Shown in pieces: positions 9,113 through 18,432 of a stretch of 42,764 nucleotides of DNA. Below the pieces are notes generated by a model. That model was not told the DNA's origin, did not search any database, and worked only from the letters and a program-made list of their open reading frames with translations. Location: assembly GCA_035293245.1 (NCBI GenBank), contig DATDOO010000361.1:1-42764 (forward strand), given 5' to 3'. The stretch comes from DATDOO01 sp035293245. Lineage in GTDB: Bacteria > Pseudomonadota > Gammaproteobacteria > Methylococcales > Methylococcaceae. Numbering within the stretch: position 1 is the stretch's first letter; each line of letters starts with the position of its first letter. The translations under genes were made by a program, and so were the position numbers.

Positions 9113-9296
9113 AACAAACCGCCATTGCCCGCCGAGAGCACTGGTGCAACGCAAAGGCGACATACGCAGGGGTGGGGCGTTCGAAATGACCTACCAGCCC
9201 CGCCCGCCGTTTCCGTGAATGCGGTGGCTACCGGCTCCAGCTTGAAAACCCGCAAAAATACCCGCTCTTGGCCGGACCGGACCAGCGCAAGCAGCC

Positions 9297-9968
9297 TTAG
9301 CGAGGCGTCCGGTCTGGCGGATGTTCTCCCGGGGCGAGGGATACCCGCAGGCAAGCCGCGATTACCCCCAGCGTAATCAGCAGCCAGAGACTTCCCCACA
9401 TGACCGTGGTTCCAAAGGTTTCCTGCGCCAGGAGATAGGCATCCGAGCGCAAGTGGCTACGCTCCAGGATGTCGCTGTAAATATCCAGGGGAACGTAGAG
9501 CATGTTCGTCAAGCCGATCAACCGCAAGGCAAAGTCATTGATCGCCCTGTGGAATCGGCTGCCCACCAGCACCATGGTCAAACCGGCGCCAAGACCGAAA
9601 CCCCAACTGAACCCGCCCCGTCCGAAAACCGCCGTGACGGTCATGACGACGACGCCCAGCACGATCATGATGACCTGGTCGTAACGGCTTTTGACGCTGG
9701 CCAGATAGATGGCCACGCCCCACAGCAGCGATCCCAGGTAGCCCGCCGACAGAATCACGAACCGATTCCCGCCCTTGGAAAGCACATGACCGCCCTGCTC
9801 CGGGACGATCACCAGTTCGACGACGGAGCCGCCGGTGAGCAGAGTCGCCAGGGCATGCGAAGACTCATGGAAAAGCACCACCAGAAGCTTGAGCGGGTCC
9901 AGCATGGGGTATTGCCAGCCCAGAACGATGAGCGTCACCAAGGCCAGCAAGTAAGCCGATCGTTTCAT
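9297..9968 (-). CDS. M50-family membrane metalloprotease
   Basis: The 223-residue protein is very hydrophobic, with about five to six membrane segments. A zinc-binding HExxH motif, HESSH at residues 34-38, lies in the second segment, as in site-2-type proteases of the M50 family. A later segment with YVPLDIYSDIL may supply the third ligand. It lacks a PDZ domain, unlike RseP, and resembles the short M50B-like group whose substrates are mostly unknown. It is read in the same direction as the restriction-like operon and begins 42 bp after its stop, but with no sign of functional linkage. Confidence 0.78.
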   Translation of the reverse strand: MKRSAYLLALVTLIVLGWQYPMLDPLKLLVVLFHESSHALATLLTGGSVVELVIVPEQGGHVLSKGGNRFVILSAGYLGSLLWGVAIYLASVKSRYDQVIMIVLGVVVMTVTAVFGRGGFSWGFGLGAGLTMVLVGSRFHRAINDFALRLIGLTNMLYVPLDIYSDILERSHLRSDAYLLAQETFGTTVMWGSLWLLITLGVIAACLRVSLAPGEHPPDRTPR

Positions 9969-10010
9969 TCAGGCCCAGCGCGCTGCTTCGAGAAATGAAA
10001 CGCTCTTAAT

Positions 10011-10697
10011 CTAACCGGCACGCGATGAACTGGAACACCCGACATCCAGCATAATATGAAGAAGGTCAATTGCTTTCATTGCCCCCGCTCTCGGGTGCCG
10101 GCTTGTCCATGTTCCTTCGCATCCGGGATTGGTCGAGGATTTCAAGTGCTCGGATCGACGTCCATGTTTATCGAGAAACAGATTGATGCTCGCGACAATG
10201 GGCAAGGATTTACCCGACAGTACATATCCAACCATGAAGCCTTTCCCATGATTTCCCCCATATTTGCCCGTTCGGAATCGGTCCATTCCTTCGACAATAT
10301 ATTCCCGCGTCAAATGGGAATCGGATTCGGTAATACGTTTGCATTCGATAATGACGTGAGGATCGTGTTCACAAGTTTGCGAAAAGATATCCCAACTATA
10401 TATAGGAATATCAGTTCGGCCATCGGGAATCGGCATCTCAGGGTCAGACTTAGATTCTGCTCCGGGCGCTATTATAAGCGTCTTATTCCAAGAAGAAAGA
10501 GATACCAGTGCTTGCCTCATACCCTCTCTGAGACATTCCGTCATAGGGACTTCCATAGCCTCCGGATGCACTTTCGGGTTTTGGCGAGCGATAGCCCAGC
10601 CTTCGATAACGACTCGCAAAATAACGGCGATAATTTCAGAAGCAAGGTCAACATATGGACGCCCGATGGCGATAGTTTGCCCAATGGGTATTTTCAC
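10011..10697 (-). CDS. putative PD-(D/E)XK restriction-type nuclease
   Basis: The 228-residue protein starts at a GTG that overlaps the methyltransferase stop (GTGA), so the two are probably translationally coupled. The core resembles a PD-(D/E)XK nuclease: an acidic helix residue near Glu54, Asp96 in GRTDIPIY and Glu118-x-Lys120 in VIIECKR, spaced as expected for a metal-dependent active site. A following helix (YIVEGMDRFRTGKYG) and a hydrophobic strand (GFMVGYVL) complete the fold. An N6 methyltransferase immediately upstream suggests it cuts DNA that lacks that methylation. The coding sequence is more AT-rich than surrounding genes. I do not recognise a named family. Confidence 0.7.
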   Translation of the reverse strand: MKIPIGQTIAIGRPYVDLASEIIAVILRVVIEGWAIARQNPKVHPEAMEVPMTECLREGMRQALVSLSSWNKTLIIAPGAESKSDPEMPIPDGRTDIPIYSWDIFSQTCEHDPHVIIECKRITESDSHLTREYIVEGMDRFRTGKYGGNHGKGFMVGYVLSGKSLPIVASINLFLDKHGRRSEHLKSSTNPGCEGTWTSRHPRAGAMKAIDLLHIMLDVGCSSSSRAG

Positions 10698-13600
10698 ACC
10701 GCCGCTCCACGGAAGCTTTCGGCGATGACGGCGTCGGCGTCTTCCAGCGCCATAACGCGCATCCAGAATCTTCGGGCCGCCGGTTTGATGATGACGATTT
10801 CGTTGACACCATAAACCCGTAATTCCCGCGAACCGACCAGCGCAGAGCCGAGGCGAACATTGAGCCGTTGCCCGATTCGCGCCAGTACCCCGGCCAGATC
10901 TTCTTGCGGTTTCACGTCTTCGATGCGGGGATGGCCCGGCTGGTTTTCGATGACGAAGCGGACGATGCGGATAGGCGCGGTTTGGGGCAAATCGAATACT
11001 TCCGCCCGTATGCTGCGCCGGCCCGTGGCCTGTAGCCATCCGTCGATGGCCGTTGCGAAGGTTTGGGCGTAGGGCCGGAGATCGTCGGCTGTTGTTGCCG
11101 GTGCGACCGATTTTTCCCGGCCGTTCTTCCATTCCCAGCCTGCCCGCTCCAGCCCGTCCATGACTACGATGCGGTCGGCTTCATCGAGTTCGTAGAGGTC
11201 GAATACGGCTTGGTCTAGTTTTTGCCAGCCGTCATTATCTATGCCTGTAATCCTAAATTTATTTTCTAGATATAAGAGCTTTTTGCCTGCTTCTGTATGG
11301 ATTATTTTATTATGGCTTGGGATTGGCATGAACCCAATATCCACTTTAAATAATCGCTGTTTCCATAAGCCAAATTCTCCAGACGTCAACAAAATAAACC
11401 ACGATGCCAATGCCGAGCTCAATATGGTCGCGATACTTGCTGCCGCGCACTCTGCATTATTGCAATCGTCGAATGTGCACGAGCTTTTCTCCTCGCGCGG
11501 GAAAGATATTCCAAAATAGGAGTCCGTGTAGATTAGGTCGTAGCCGGTCATGGCCACCACCGGTCTACGTGCGGATTCTAAAAGTATCTCTTTAATTATA
11601 ACGAGTGGAGCACGGTAAGTGCTTCTAACTCTGGGCCGTTGTGCTCCGTTTTCGGTAAAAATACCAAGGGTATCTGGTATTTTAAAGGGTGATATGTCGC
11701 GGGCCCTTAATATTTGAAGGCCTTGCAGTTCTGAAGCATTTCCTGTGCGCTGTTCGGGTTTGCCAAAGGTGAAGCCATCGCGTAATTGCGTATTAACCGA
11801 CGCGAGCCAAGAGTCCAGACATTCGTATTTGGATCGCAAATCATCGAGAAGCAGCTTATCCCGCCCACGTCCAAACGCAGCCGTTTTCAACCGATCAGAG
11901 GCTTTTTCCCAGCTTTCCAGAGATACGGAAACAATATCATTCGGAGAAATTTCAAAAGTATGGGACTTCTCGCCGGACAGCGACCAGTGGACATTGACCA
12001 TCGTCAGGTAACCGGCCCGCTGCGGCCGGCAACGGGCAAGCAATACCATTGCCGGATTTTTGGCCGACGGAAACAACCAACCCCGCAACGCCGCCAAATT
12101 GACGAGCGTCACCGGAGATAAGGAGCGGACAAGGTGCTGGGCCGCCTTGATGCCGGTTCGGCTTCGGCTGAAAAACGGCATGGCGCTCAGCACCAGCCCA
12201 TAGCGGGTTTGATCCTGGCCGAAATCCATGGCACGAAACGCAAAATCCAGGCATTCACCGCGCGGCGATAGTACCGTTCCGGCGGCCTTCAACTTGCGCC
12301 GCTCGTCGGTTCCACTTTTGCCTTTGAAGTTCCACGGGGGGTTTCCCACGATCAAATCGAAACGGCGCCGGTCGCCGTCGGCCATTGTCAATGCCGCGCC
12401 TGCCGGGGTGTTTTCGATATTCCGCGCATCCCCCAGCAGTAGCGTGCTGCCGATCAACTTCTCGAATTTGAGCTGTTCCGGCGGTTGCGGTTCGGGATCG
12501 AGTTCCAGCGCAGCTAAATACAAGCTGAATGCCGCGACACGGATCGCCGCATCGCTGATGTCCACGCCGTAAATCTGTCGGTAAAGGGTGGAGCGAATGA
12601 GTTCGCGCGTGACTGGGCCAGTGCCGGCCTTGATGGACACCAAACGGCGCAACGCCTCGACGAGAAATACGCCCGACCCGCAGGTCAAATCGAGCACGGT
12701 TTCATTGCCGGTGATGCCGTCCATCACCTCATCGAGAATCAGGGATACCACCGGCAGGCGGGTGTAGTGGACACTGTGGCTCTTCGCCTCCGATGGTCCG
12801 GCGCCGGGTTCGGTGGCTCGGGCACGGGCTTGCGAATGCACAAACTGCTGATATATCGAACTGATGAGTTCGACCGGAATGATGTCGAAGCGATAGGGGA
12901 ATAGGGATATCTGGCCGTTTTGATCGGTCGCTTCCAGAAAATCCGCCACCCGCGCCAAATGAGGCCGCTCTAACGGGGCGGTCAATGCGGACGCGGGGAA
13001 CATGTCGCCGTTGAACGCTTCGGCCAGCCATTGAAACAAGGCCGCCGCCGCCGCCGGATTGCGTAGTATTTCGGACAAGGTGCGCTGCCCGGAATACCGA
13101 AACAAGCGCTCTTCATCCACGATACCCCGGTCGATCAAATACTGGGTGAAAATCGAGCGCCCTATCAGGGCCTGGGCAGTCGCCCTCTCCAGTTGCATCC
13201 CCACCAGGTCGGATTCGAGCCGCTCCAAGTCCTTCAACAGCAACTCGTCCACGCAAGTCTTACGATCCACCTTTCGGGCGTCGGGATGCTGCCAAAACTG
13301 GCCGGTTTCCATGGCCAGACGACCAGCCAAGGCGTCGAGTTCGTGCAAATGCTTGTCGATGTCCTCGAAGGTTCGCAAACGATGGCGTTCGGCATCCACC
13401 TCCTTGATGGGCCGCCCGAAGCCGTTGTAAAGATCAACCCGGGAGGGAGTCACCACCCAGAGCAAAGGGGCGAATCCTTCATTCCAGATGTCGCGGCGCC
13501 AATCTTCAATTTGTTCCGCCGACGGTGGTACTTCGGCGTGTTTGAAGTAAACCGTTAAAGATGAGGCGCCGCGCCATGATGCGTCCGGAATGAAGCGCCC

Positions 13601-13714
13601 ACGACGGCGAGCGGCGCGAGCCGCATCCCCCAGCTTTACCGCCTCGGAAACGGGGAGGCCATTTTCGAGGTAGCCGGTTGCTTCCAGGACTTGTTTGAGC
13701 ACGGCGGCAGTCAC
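10694..13714 (-). CDS. N6-adenine DNA methyltransferase (type IIG-like, 1006 aa)
   Basis: The protein carries the amino-methyltransferase motifs in gamma-class order: HYTRLPV (about 316, motif X), LDLTCGSGVF (341-350, motif I), IYGVDIS (381-387), GDARN (428-432) and the catalytic NPPW (459-462). Residues 620-830 look like a target recognition domain. The N-terminal 110 residues (VYFKHAEV, LLWVVTPSRVDLYNG) resemble the nuclease-like domain of type IIG and HsdR proteins but lack an obvious E-x-K active site. About 125 C-terminal residues are unassigned. The GTG start sits four bases after the HTH gene, with AGGGA upstream. Likely role: methylation of host DNA at an unknown site. Confidence 0.85.
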   Translation of the reverse strand: MTAAVLKQVLEATGYLENGLPVSEAVKLGDAARAARRRGRFIPDASWRGASSLTVYFKHAEVPPSAEQIEDWRRDIWNEGFAPLLWVVTPSRVDLYNGFGRPIKEVDAERHRLRTFEDIDKHLHELDALAGRLAMETGQFWQHPDARKVDRKTCVDELLLKDLERLESDLVGMQLERATAQALIGRSIFTQYLIDRGIVDEERLFRYSGQRTLSEILRNPAAAAALFQWLAEAFNGDMFPASALTAPLERPHLARVADFLEATDQNGQISLFPYRFDIIPVELISSIYQQFVHSQARARATEPGAGPSEAKSHSVHYTRLPVVSLILDEVMDGITGNETVLDLTCGSGVFLVEALRRLVSIKAGTGPVTRELIRSTLYRQIYGVDISDAAIRVAAFSLYLAALELDPEPQPPEQLKFEKLIGSTLLLGDARNIENTPAGAALTMADGDRRRFDLIVGNPPWNFKGKSGTDERRKLKAAGTVLSPRGECLDFAFRAMDFGQDQTRYGLVLSAMPFFSRSRTGIKAAQHLVRSLSPVTLVNLAALRGWLFPSAKNPAMVLLARCRPQRAGYLTMVNVHWSLSGEKSHTFEISPNDIVSVSLESWEKASDRLKTAAFGRGRDKLLLDDLRSKYECLDSWLASVNTQLRDGFTFGKPEQRTGNASELQGLQILRARDISPFKIPDTLGIFTENGAQRPRVRSTYRAPLVIIKEILLESARRPVVAMTGYDLIYTDSYFGISFPREEKSSCTFDDCNNAECAAASIATILSSALASWFILLTSGEFGLWKQRLFKVDIGFMPIPSHNKIIHTEAGKKLLYLENKFRITGIDNDGWQKLDQAVFDLYELDEADRIVVMDGLERAGWEWKNGREKSVAPATTADDLRPYAQTFATAIDGWLQATGRRSIRAEVFDLPQTAPIRIVRFVIENQPGHPRIEDVKPQEDLAGVLARIGQRLNVRLGSALVGSRELRVYGVNEIVIIKPAARRFWMRVMALEDADAVIAESFRGAAV

Positions 13715-13718
13715 GGAT

Positions 13719-14186
13719 TTATCCCTGAACGGCTTGTGGCGGGAAAGGCAGGTTCATTTGCGGGTCAATGGCCGAGTCCGGCAAAATGAATCCGCGCATT
13801 TTTTCCAACAATGGATCACAGGGAATCACCAATGTCGGCGCTGTCGGATTAAATTTGGAAAGCTCATTCGCGCGGCATATCTCAGTTTTGTCCACTCCCA
13901 CCAAAATCACCGAATGCTGGAGATCTAAAAGGCGCGTTGTGGCCAGAACACGGAACAGGGATTCGATACCCATAGGCATGCTTCCAACGCTGACACCCAG
14001 GTTTCCGACAATTTGTGTTGTAGCAATGAGGCCTATAACGTCGGCATAGGTAAATCGTGCGGCTTTCCCTGATTTTCCTGCGAGATAGGGAACGAGCTTG
14101 CGCCAGTGGCGCAATGATTGTGAGGAGACTTCGGCAATCGTTCGCGCTTGTTCTTGGGTGAATTGGATGGCTGGGACAGTTCCCAT
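13719..14186 (-). CDS. HTH regulator of the restriction-like operon
   Basis: The 155-residue protein starts with a MerR/HTH_17-like DNA-binding region (about residues 8-60), recognisable by SSQSLRHWRK and by RFTYADVIGLI in the position of the MerR wing. The C-terminal 90 residues (SVILVGVDKTEIC and a segment ending in NLPFPPQ) match nothing I know. It heads the operon with the methyltransferase and nuclease and is preceded by an AT-rich promoter whose spacer carries a dyad. It most likely times expression of the system, in the manner of a controller protein, although it does not look like classical C proteins. Confidence 0.7.
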   Translation of the reverse strand: MGTVPAIQFTQEQARTIAEVSSQSLRHWRKLVPYLAGKSGKAARFTYADVIGLIATTQIVGNLGVSVGSMPMGIESLFRVLATTRLLDLQHSVILVGVDKTEICRANELSKFNPTAPTLVIPCDPLLEKMRGFILPDSAIDPQMNLPFPPQAVQG

Positions 14187-14218
14187 TCTGGTTGCTCACA
14201 ACAGGTAAATTTGCATGC

Positions 14219-14246
14219 TGTATAACGCAAAAATTGCATAGGTCAA
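14219..14246 (-). promoter_or_regulatory. promoter with spacer dyad for the HTH-methyltransferase-nuclease operon
   Basis: On the minus strand, TTGACC (14241-14246) and TATACA (14219-14224) are separated by 16 bases, and the HTH start codon lies about 25 bases past the expected transcription start. The spacer holds the perfect dyad GCAA-AAA-TTGC (14227-14237). The words ATGCAATTTT (14231-14240) and ATGCAAATTT (14207-14216) also repeat in the same direction. This is the position where MerR-type regulators bind, so autoregulation by the HTH protein is likely. Confidence 0.5.
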
Positions 14247-14414
14247 AATTTTTTTTGAATAAACTTGTGTATATAAAGGGCATCCTGCAACACGGTAGGT
14301 TAATGGTGACGGCAGGAACCCTAACATTTCGGCGCTCGAGCAAGCATCAGTCGTAGAGTTTCGCGGATTCACCCCAACCCTATTTGACCTCCGAAATCGC
14401 CGCCTCCTCTTGAC

Positions 14415-15752
14415 CTACATCTGCGCCCCATTTGGCCGGCAGGCCGACACACGCAGTTGAACATTCGCTCCCTCCATCCCTCCCCCAAACACCCCGCAAA
14501 CCCACAAATCCCCCACCGCCGCCAGTTCGCCATTGATGTAAACGAGTGGTAGTCGTTCCCGCTCCCAGGGCGGCAGTCCCCCTTCCTGCAGGAGTTTCTT
14601 GAGTTCATGGGTTCCGGCGCGACCGGGGAGGCGGCAGCGTTCGCCGCCCTGGCGGTAACGCACTTCGATAGCTTCCGGCCGCCAGAACTCGGGCGCGATT
14701 CCCGCTCCTTTTTCCCTCTCGGCGTGCAGCGCCCTGCCATCCGGCAATGGAAGCGGCGCATCTCCCCGCCAGGAGGTATGCCAGTTTGGAGGAACGGGAG
14801 GCAATGGATTCAACAGATGGAGGTGGTCGCGGTAGCGGCGGATTTCGCCTTCGCCCCACTCCACGCGCGGGGTCCGGTCCGGCCGCGCCGGAATGGCCTC
14901 GCTCAGCACCCGTTCGAGGATGTTCGTTGGCGGCATGCGGAAGCCGTTGGTACGCAGCCAGGCGCGCAGGAGCAAGCGCTGGTTTGTTTCGGGCAGTTCA
15001 ATCAGAGGAGCGATGCGGAGGGTGTTTTTCGTCGCGCCCTGAACCGATGGCAATAATTCGCGCGCCCGCTGATCCAGGATTTCCGCCGCCTCGGCGCAGT
15101 GGGCCGCGCTACGGGCCAGGACTTGCGGCGCTGCGGGCCATCGCTGCCGTAGGAGCGGCATGACCTGGCGGCGCAGGAAATTGCGGTCGAAGGATTCGTC
15201 GACGTTGCTCGTATCCTCCACCCAGGAGAGCTTGTGCGCCGTGGCGTACTCCCGCAACGCGACGCGAGTGACGCCCAGGAAAGGCCTGAGCAGCAGGCCG
15301 CGGCCGAATTCGCCTGTTTCCGGCATGCCCGCCAGTCCGTGCACGCCGGCGCCGCGCAGGAGTTGCAGAAGAAGGGTCTCGGCCTGGTCGTCGGCGTGGT
15401 GGGCGGCCAGGAGGATTTCGCCGTTGCAAATATGCTCGCGCAGCACCCGGTAGCGCACCGTGCGCGCGGCTTCTTCGGGGCTCTGGCCTTTTTCGGGGCG
15501 GGCGTCCACATGGACGATGTCGAGCGACACCTGCAAATCCCGACACACCGCCGCGCAGTGGGTCGCCCAGTCGTCGGCCCGCGCCTGCAGGCCGTGGTGC
15601 ACATGAATCGCACGCAGCGTAATTCCCGCCAAGCGGGTACACAGGTGCAGGAGGACATGGGAGTCAAGGCCGCCGCTGTAGGCGACCACACAGCGGGAGG
15701 AAGGAGGGATCAGCCGCAGCAGCGCGGCGCGGAATGCCTGTTGGTTGGACAC
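14415..15752 (-). CDS. tilS: tRNA(Ile)-lysidine synthase
   Basis: TilS adds lysine to C34 of the tRNA-Ile CAU anticodon so that it reads AUA; the reaction uses ATP and is essential. The 445-residue protein shows the PP-loop motif AYSGGLDS (24-31), HHADDQAETLLLQLLRGAG in the first third and a C-terminal substrate-binding domain with RYRQGGERCRLPGR. The GTG start at 15752 has GGACGGA about six bases upstream and sits 17 bp after der. The frame is open far upstream, but that part is der read out of frame. It is the last gene of the der-side cluster. Confidence 0.93.
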   Translation of the reverse strand: MSNQQAFRAALLRLIPPSSRCVVAYSGGLDSHVLLHLCTRLAGITLRAIHVHHGLQARADDWATHCAAVCRDLQVSLDIVHVDARPEKGQSPEEAARTVRYRVLREHICNGEILLAAHHADDQAETLLLQLLRGAGVHGLAGMPETGEFGRGLLLRPFLGVTRVALREYATAHKLSWVEDTSNVDESFDRNFLRRQVMPLLRQRWPAAPQVLARSAAHCAEAAEILDQRARELLPSVQGATKNTLRIAPLIELPETNQRLLLRAWLRTNGFRMPPTNILERVLSEAIPARPDRTPRVEWGEGEIRRYRDHLHLLNPLPPVPPNWHTSWRGDAPLPLPDGRALHAEREKGAGIAPEFWRPEAIEVRYRQGGERCRLPGRAGTHELKKLLQEGGLPPWERERLPLVYINGELAAVGDLWVCGVFGGGMEGANVQLRVSACRPNGAQM

Positions 15753-15769
15753 GGCGTTTCCGTCCGTGC

Positions 15770-17176
15770 TCAGCGTCCTTTGCGGGCGAAGCGGATGACG
15801 CGCCGCTTTTTGCGCACCTGCCGCTCGCTGAGGACGTTCTTGCGCTCCTTGAACGGATTGTCGCTGGAGCGGAATTCCAGGCGGATGGGCGTGCCGTGCA
15901 AATCCAGCCGCTCGCGGAAGAAGTTGACCAGGTAGCGCCGATAGCTTTCCGCCAGCGCCTCGGTCTGGTTGCCGTGAATCACGATCACCGGCGGGTGGTG
16001 TCCGCCCTGGTGGGCGTATTTGAGCTTGATGCGCCGGCCTTGGGTCAGGGGCGGCTGGTGCGCCTCGACCGCCTCGCGCAACAGGCGCGTCAGGATCGGG
16101 GTGGGCAGGTTGCGGCCCGCGTCGGTGTAGACGTCCGCCACCGCATCGAACAGGTTGCCGACGCCGCTGCCGTGCAGAGCGGAAATGAAGTAGCGCTCGG
16201 CGAAATCGGCAAAGCCCAGCTTCAGGTCGATCTGTCGGCGCACGGTCTGGCGCTGATCCGCCGAAAGGCCGTCCCACTTGTTGAGGCCGATGATCAACCC
16301 CCTGCCCGCTTCGAGCACCGTCCCCAGCAAACTGGCGTCCTGGTCGGTCACACCTTCGCTGGCGTCGATGAGGTAAATCACCACGTGGGCGCGGTCGATG
16401 GCCTGCAGGGTCTTGACGATGCTGAACTTCTCGACGACCTGCTCGATGCGCGAGCGGCGCCGCACCCCGGCGGTGTCGATGAGGGTGTACTGCTTGCCTT
16501 CGCGCTCGAAGGGAATGTAAACGCTGTCGCGGGTGGTGCCGGGCTGGTCGAAAACCACCACGCGCTCCTCCCCCAGCACCCGGTTGACCAAGGTGGACTT
16601 GCCCACGTTGGGCCGCCCGACCACGGCGATGCGGATGCCCGCCCCGGCGTCGTCCTCCGCCTCGGCGCCTTCCTCGATGGGGGGCAGAAGTCCGTACACG
16701 TGCTCCAGCAGGTCGTCGATACCCATGCTGTGGGAGGCGGACAGCGGCACCGGTTCGCCCAGCGCCAGGGCATGGAACTCTACAAATATGTCTTCCCGCT
16801 TGAGGCCGTCGATCTTGTTGGCCACCAGCAGCACCGGTTTGCCGACGCGGCGCAGGTTCGCCGCGACCGCTTCGTCGGCGGCGTTCAGCCCGGCGCGCAC
16901 GTCCACCAGGAATAGGATCACGTCGCACTCGCGCAAGGCTTCGTCCACCTGGCGCATGGCGGCGGCTTCCAGCCCTTCGGCGGCTTCGACGATGCCGCCG
17001 GTGTCCACCACCCACAGAGGACGGGAACCACGCCGCGACAGGCCGTATTGCCGGTCGCGCGTCAGGCCGGGAAAGTCCGCGACCAGCGCGTTCTTGCTGC
17101 GCGTGAGCACATTGAACAAAGTCGACTTGCCGACGTTGGGCCGTCCCACCAGGGCGATGACCGGAACGAGGCTCAT
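15770..17176 (-). CDS. der: ribosome-associated GTPase Der (EngA)
   Basis: Der is the essential double GTPase of 50S subunit assembly. The 468-residue protein has two P-loops, GRPNVGKS at 11-18 and again at 187-194, with NKID (120-123) and NKWD as the G4 motifs, and a C-terminal KH-like domain ending in a basic tail. The start ATG overlaps the bamB stop by four bases, in the conserved gammaproteobacterial bamB-der order. Length and motifs are typical. Confidence 0.97.
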   Translation of the reverse strand: MSLVPVIALVGRPNVGKSTLFNVLTRSKNALVADFPGLTRDRQYGLSRRGSRPLWVVDTGGIVEAAEGLEAAAMRQVDEALRECDVILFLVDVRAGLNAADEAVAANLRRVGKPVLLVANKIDGLKREDIFVEFHALALGEPVPLSASHSMGIDDLLEHVYGLLPPIEEGAEAEDDAGAGIRIAVVGRPNVGKSTLVNRVLGEERVVVFDQPGTTRDSVYIPFEREGKQYTLIDTAGVRRRSRIEQVVEKFSIVKTLQAIDRAHVVIYLIDASEGVTDQDASLLGTVLEAGRGLIIGLNKWDGLSADQRQTVRRQIDLKLGFADFAERYFISALHGSGVGNLFDAVADVYTDAGRNLPTPILTRLLREAVEAHQPPLTQGRRIKLKYAHQGGHHPPVIVIHGNQTEALAESYRRYLVNFFRERLDLHGTPIRLEFRSSDNPFKERKNVLSERQVRKKRRVIRFARKGR

Positions 17177-18432
17177 TCCAGCACCAACGCGGCGAGGTCG
17201 CCGCCCGTGCCGTACACATACACCGCCGCGCCGTCGGTGACCAAGCGCGACCCGATGGCCTCGCGGCCAACCTGAGTGCGGGCGACGATGCGGCCGTCGT
17301 CCTGGGAAAGGAAATGCACGTAACCCTCGAAATCGCCCACCACCAGGTAGTCGCGGTACACCAGCGGAGCGGACAGGCGGCGCTGGTGCAGATCGCCCTG
17401 GCGCCACAAGTCTCCGCCGTTTCTGATGTCCAGCCGCCAGACGTCGCTGTCGTCGTCGGTCAGGAACAGCGCGCGCCGCGTTGCGGCGGGACCGGCGAAG
17501 GCGGAATAGTCTTCCTGATGCCACAGCCCCTCGCCGTTGCCGGCGGCAACGGAGGCCACGCCGCTGTTGTAGCCCACCACGTAAACCTCGTCGCCCTGTA
17601 CGGCCGGCTCCGCGCCCAGATCGACCAGGCGGTCGATTTCCGAACGCCCGTGGGGCCGGCTGACCACGCTTTCCCATTCCTGCTTGCCGTCCTGCGCATG
17701 GAGGGCGATCAGCTTGCCGCTGGCGTAGCCGTCGATGATTTTGTCGTTGACCACGGCCGGCGAGCCGACCACGCGCAACGAAAGCGCCGGAACGCTACGC
17801 TCGTGCACCCAGCGCTTGGCGCCGGTTTTCTCGTCCAGGGCCGCAATGCGTCCGTCGGTGGTGCGCACCACCACCACGCCGTCGGCCACCTTGGGCAGGG
17901 AGAGGACTTCGCTGGTGACGCTGTTACTCCACAAGGACGAGCCGTCCGCAACATTGAAAGCCACTACCTCCGCATCGCGGGTGCCGAACACCAGGTAGTC
18001 GCGCCCCAGCGTTACGCCGCCGGAAATCGGCAGGCCGGTGTCCTTTCTCCACAACACCCGGCCGCTCGAACGTTCGCGGGCCTCGACGCGCCCGTCGTGG
18101 CTGGCGACGTACAGATAGTCGCCGTCGACGGCCGGAACCAGGTCGAGAAACTGTCCCTCGTAACCGTCGCCGACGCTGTCCTTCCACAGCACTTTCACCG
18201 GGATTTCCTTGTCGAGGGGCTTGAGCGGACTGGGCGGCTGGGCGTTGTCCTTGCCGCCGAAATATTCCGTGAACCCGGAAAAACCCTCTTTCAGCGCTTC
18301 GACTTGCGTACAGCCGGAAAGCAGTAGCGCGGCGGCCAGCAGCATGCCCAGGCGGCGCGCCGACCATGCGCAAGGTGCGGATTGGGACGCGGTCAAGCGC
18401 CGGAAAGGGGCGGGCTCGGGAAGAGCGCGCAT
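17173..18432 (-). CDS. bamB: outer membrane assembly lipoprotein BamB
   Basis: BamB is the beta-propeller lipoprotein of the BAM complex that inserts outer-membrane proteins. The 419-residue protein has a lipobox LLLSGC with Cys41, followed by repeated PQQ-like blades (for example [18 protein letters not shown] and [13 protein letters not shown]). The start overlaps the yfgM stop (ATGA). That gives an unusually long n-region of about 25 residues before the hydrophobic core. The internal Met30 would leave no charged n-region, so the upstream start is preferred. Confidence 0.93.
   Translation of the reverse strand: MRALPEPAPFRRLTASQSAPCAWSARRLGMLLAAALLLSGCTQVEALKEGFSGFTEYFGGKDNAQPPSPLKPLDKEIPVKVLWKDSVGDGYEGQFLDLVPAVDGDYLYVASHDGRVEARERSSGRVLWRKDTGLPISGGVTLGRDYLVFGTRDAEVVAFNVADGSSLWSNSVTSEVLSLPKVADGVVVVRTTDGRIAALDEKTGAKRWVHERSVPALSLRVVGSPAVVNDKIIDGYASGKLIALHAQDGKQEWESVVSRPHGRSEIDRLVDLGAEPAVQGDEVYVVGYNSGVASVAAGNGEGLWHQEDYSAFAGPAATRRALFLTDDDSDVWRLDIRNGGDLWRQGDLHQRRLSAPLVYRDYLVVGDFEGYVHFLSQDDGRIVARTQVGREAIGSRLVTDGAAVYVYGTGGDLAALVLE

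Noticed and set aside
9125..9376. An 83-codon plus-strand frame after the FkbM gene
   Set aside because: Low-complexity composition, no ribosome-binding site, and it runs into the antisense of the M50 protease.
10056..10814. A 252-codon plus-strand frame over the nuclease gene
   Set aside because: No recognisable motif; the minus strand has a GTG overlap with the methyltransferase stop and an ECK nuclease motif.
15734..16915. A 393-codon plus-strand frame across tilS and der
   Set aside because: Antisense shadow of the der GTPase; the minus strand shows both P-loops and NKxD motifs.
15753..17270. 5' extension of the tilS frame through der
   Set aside because: It is der read out of frame; the family N-terminus of TilS begins at the GTG at 15752.
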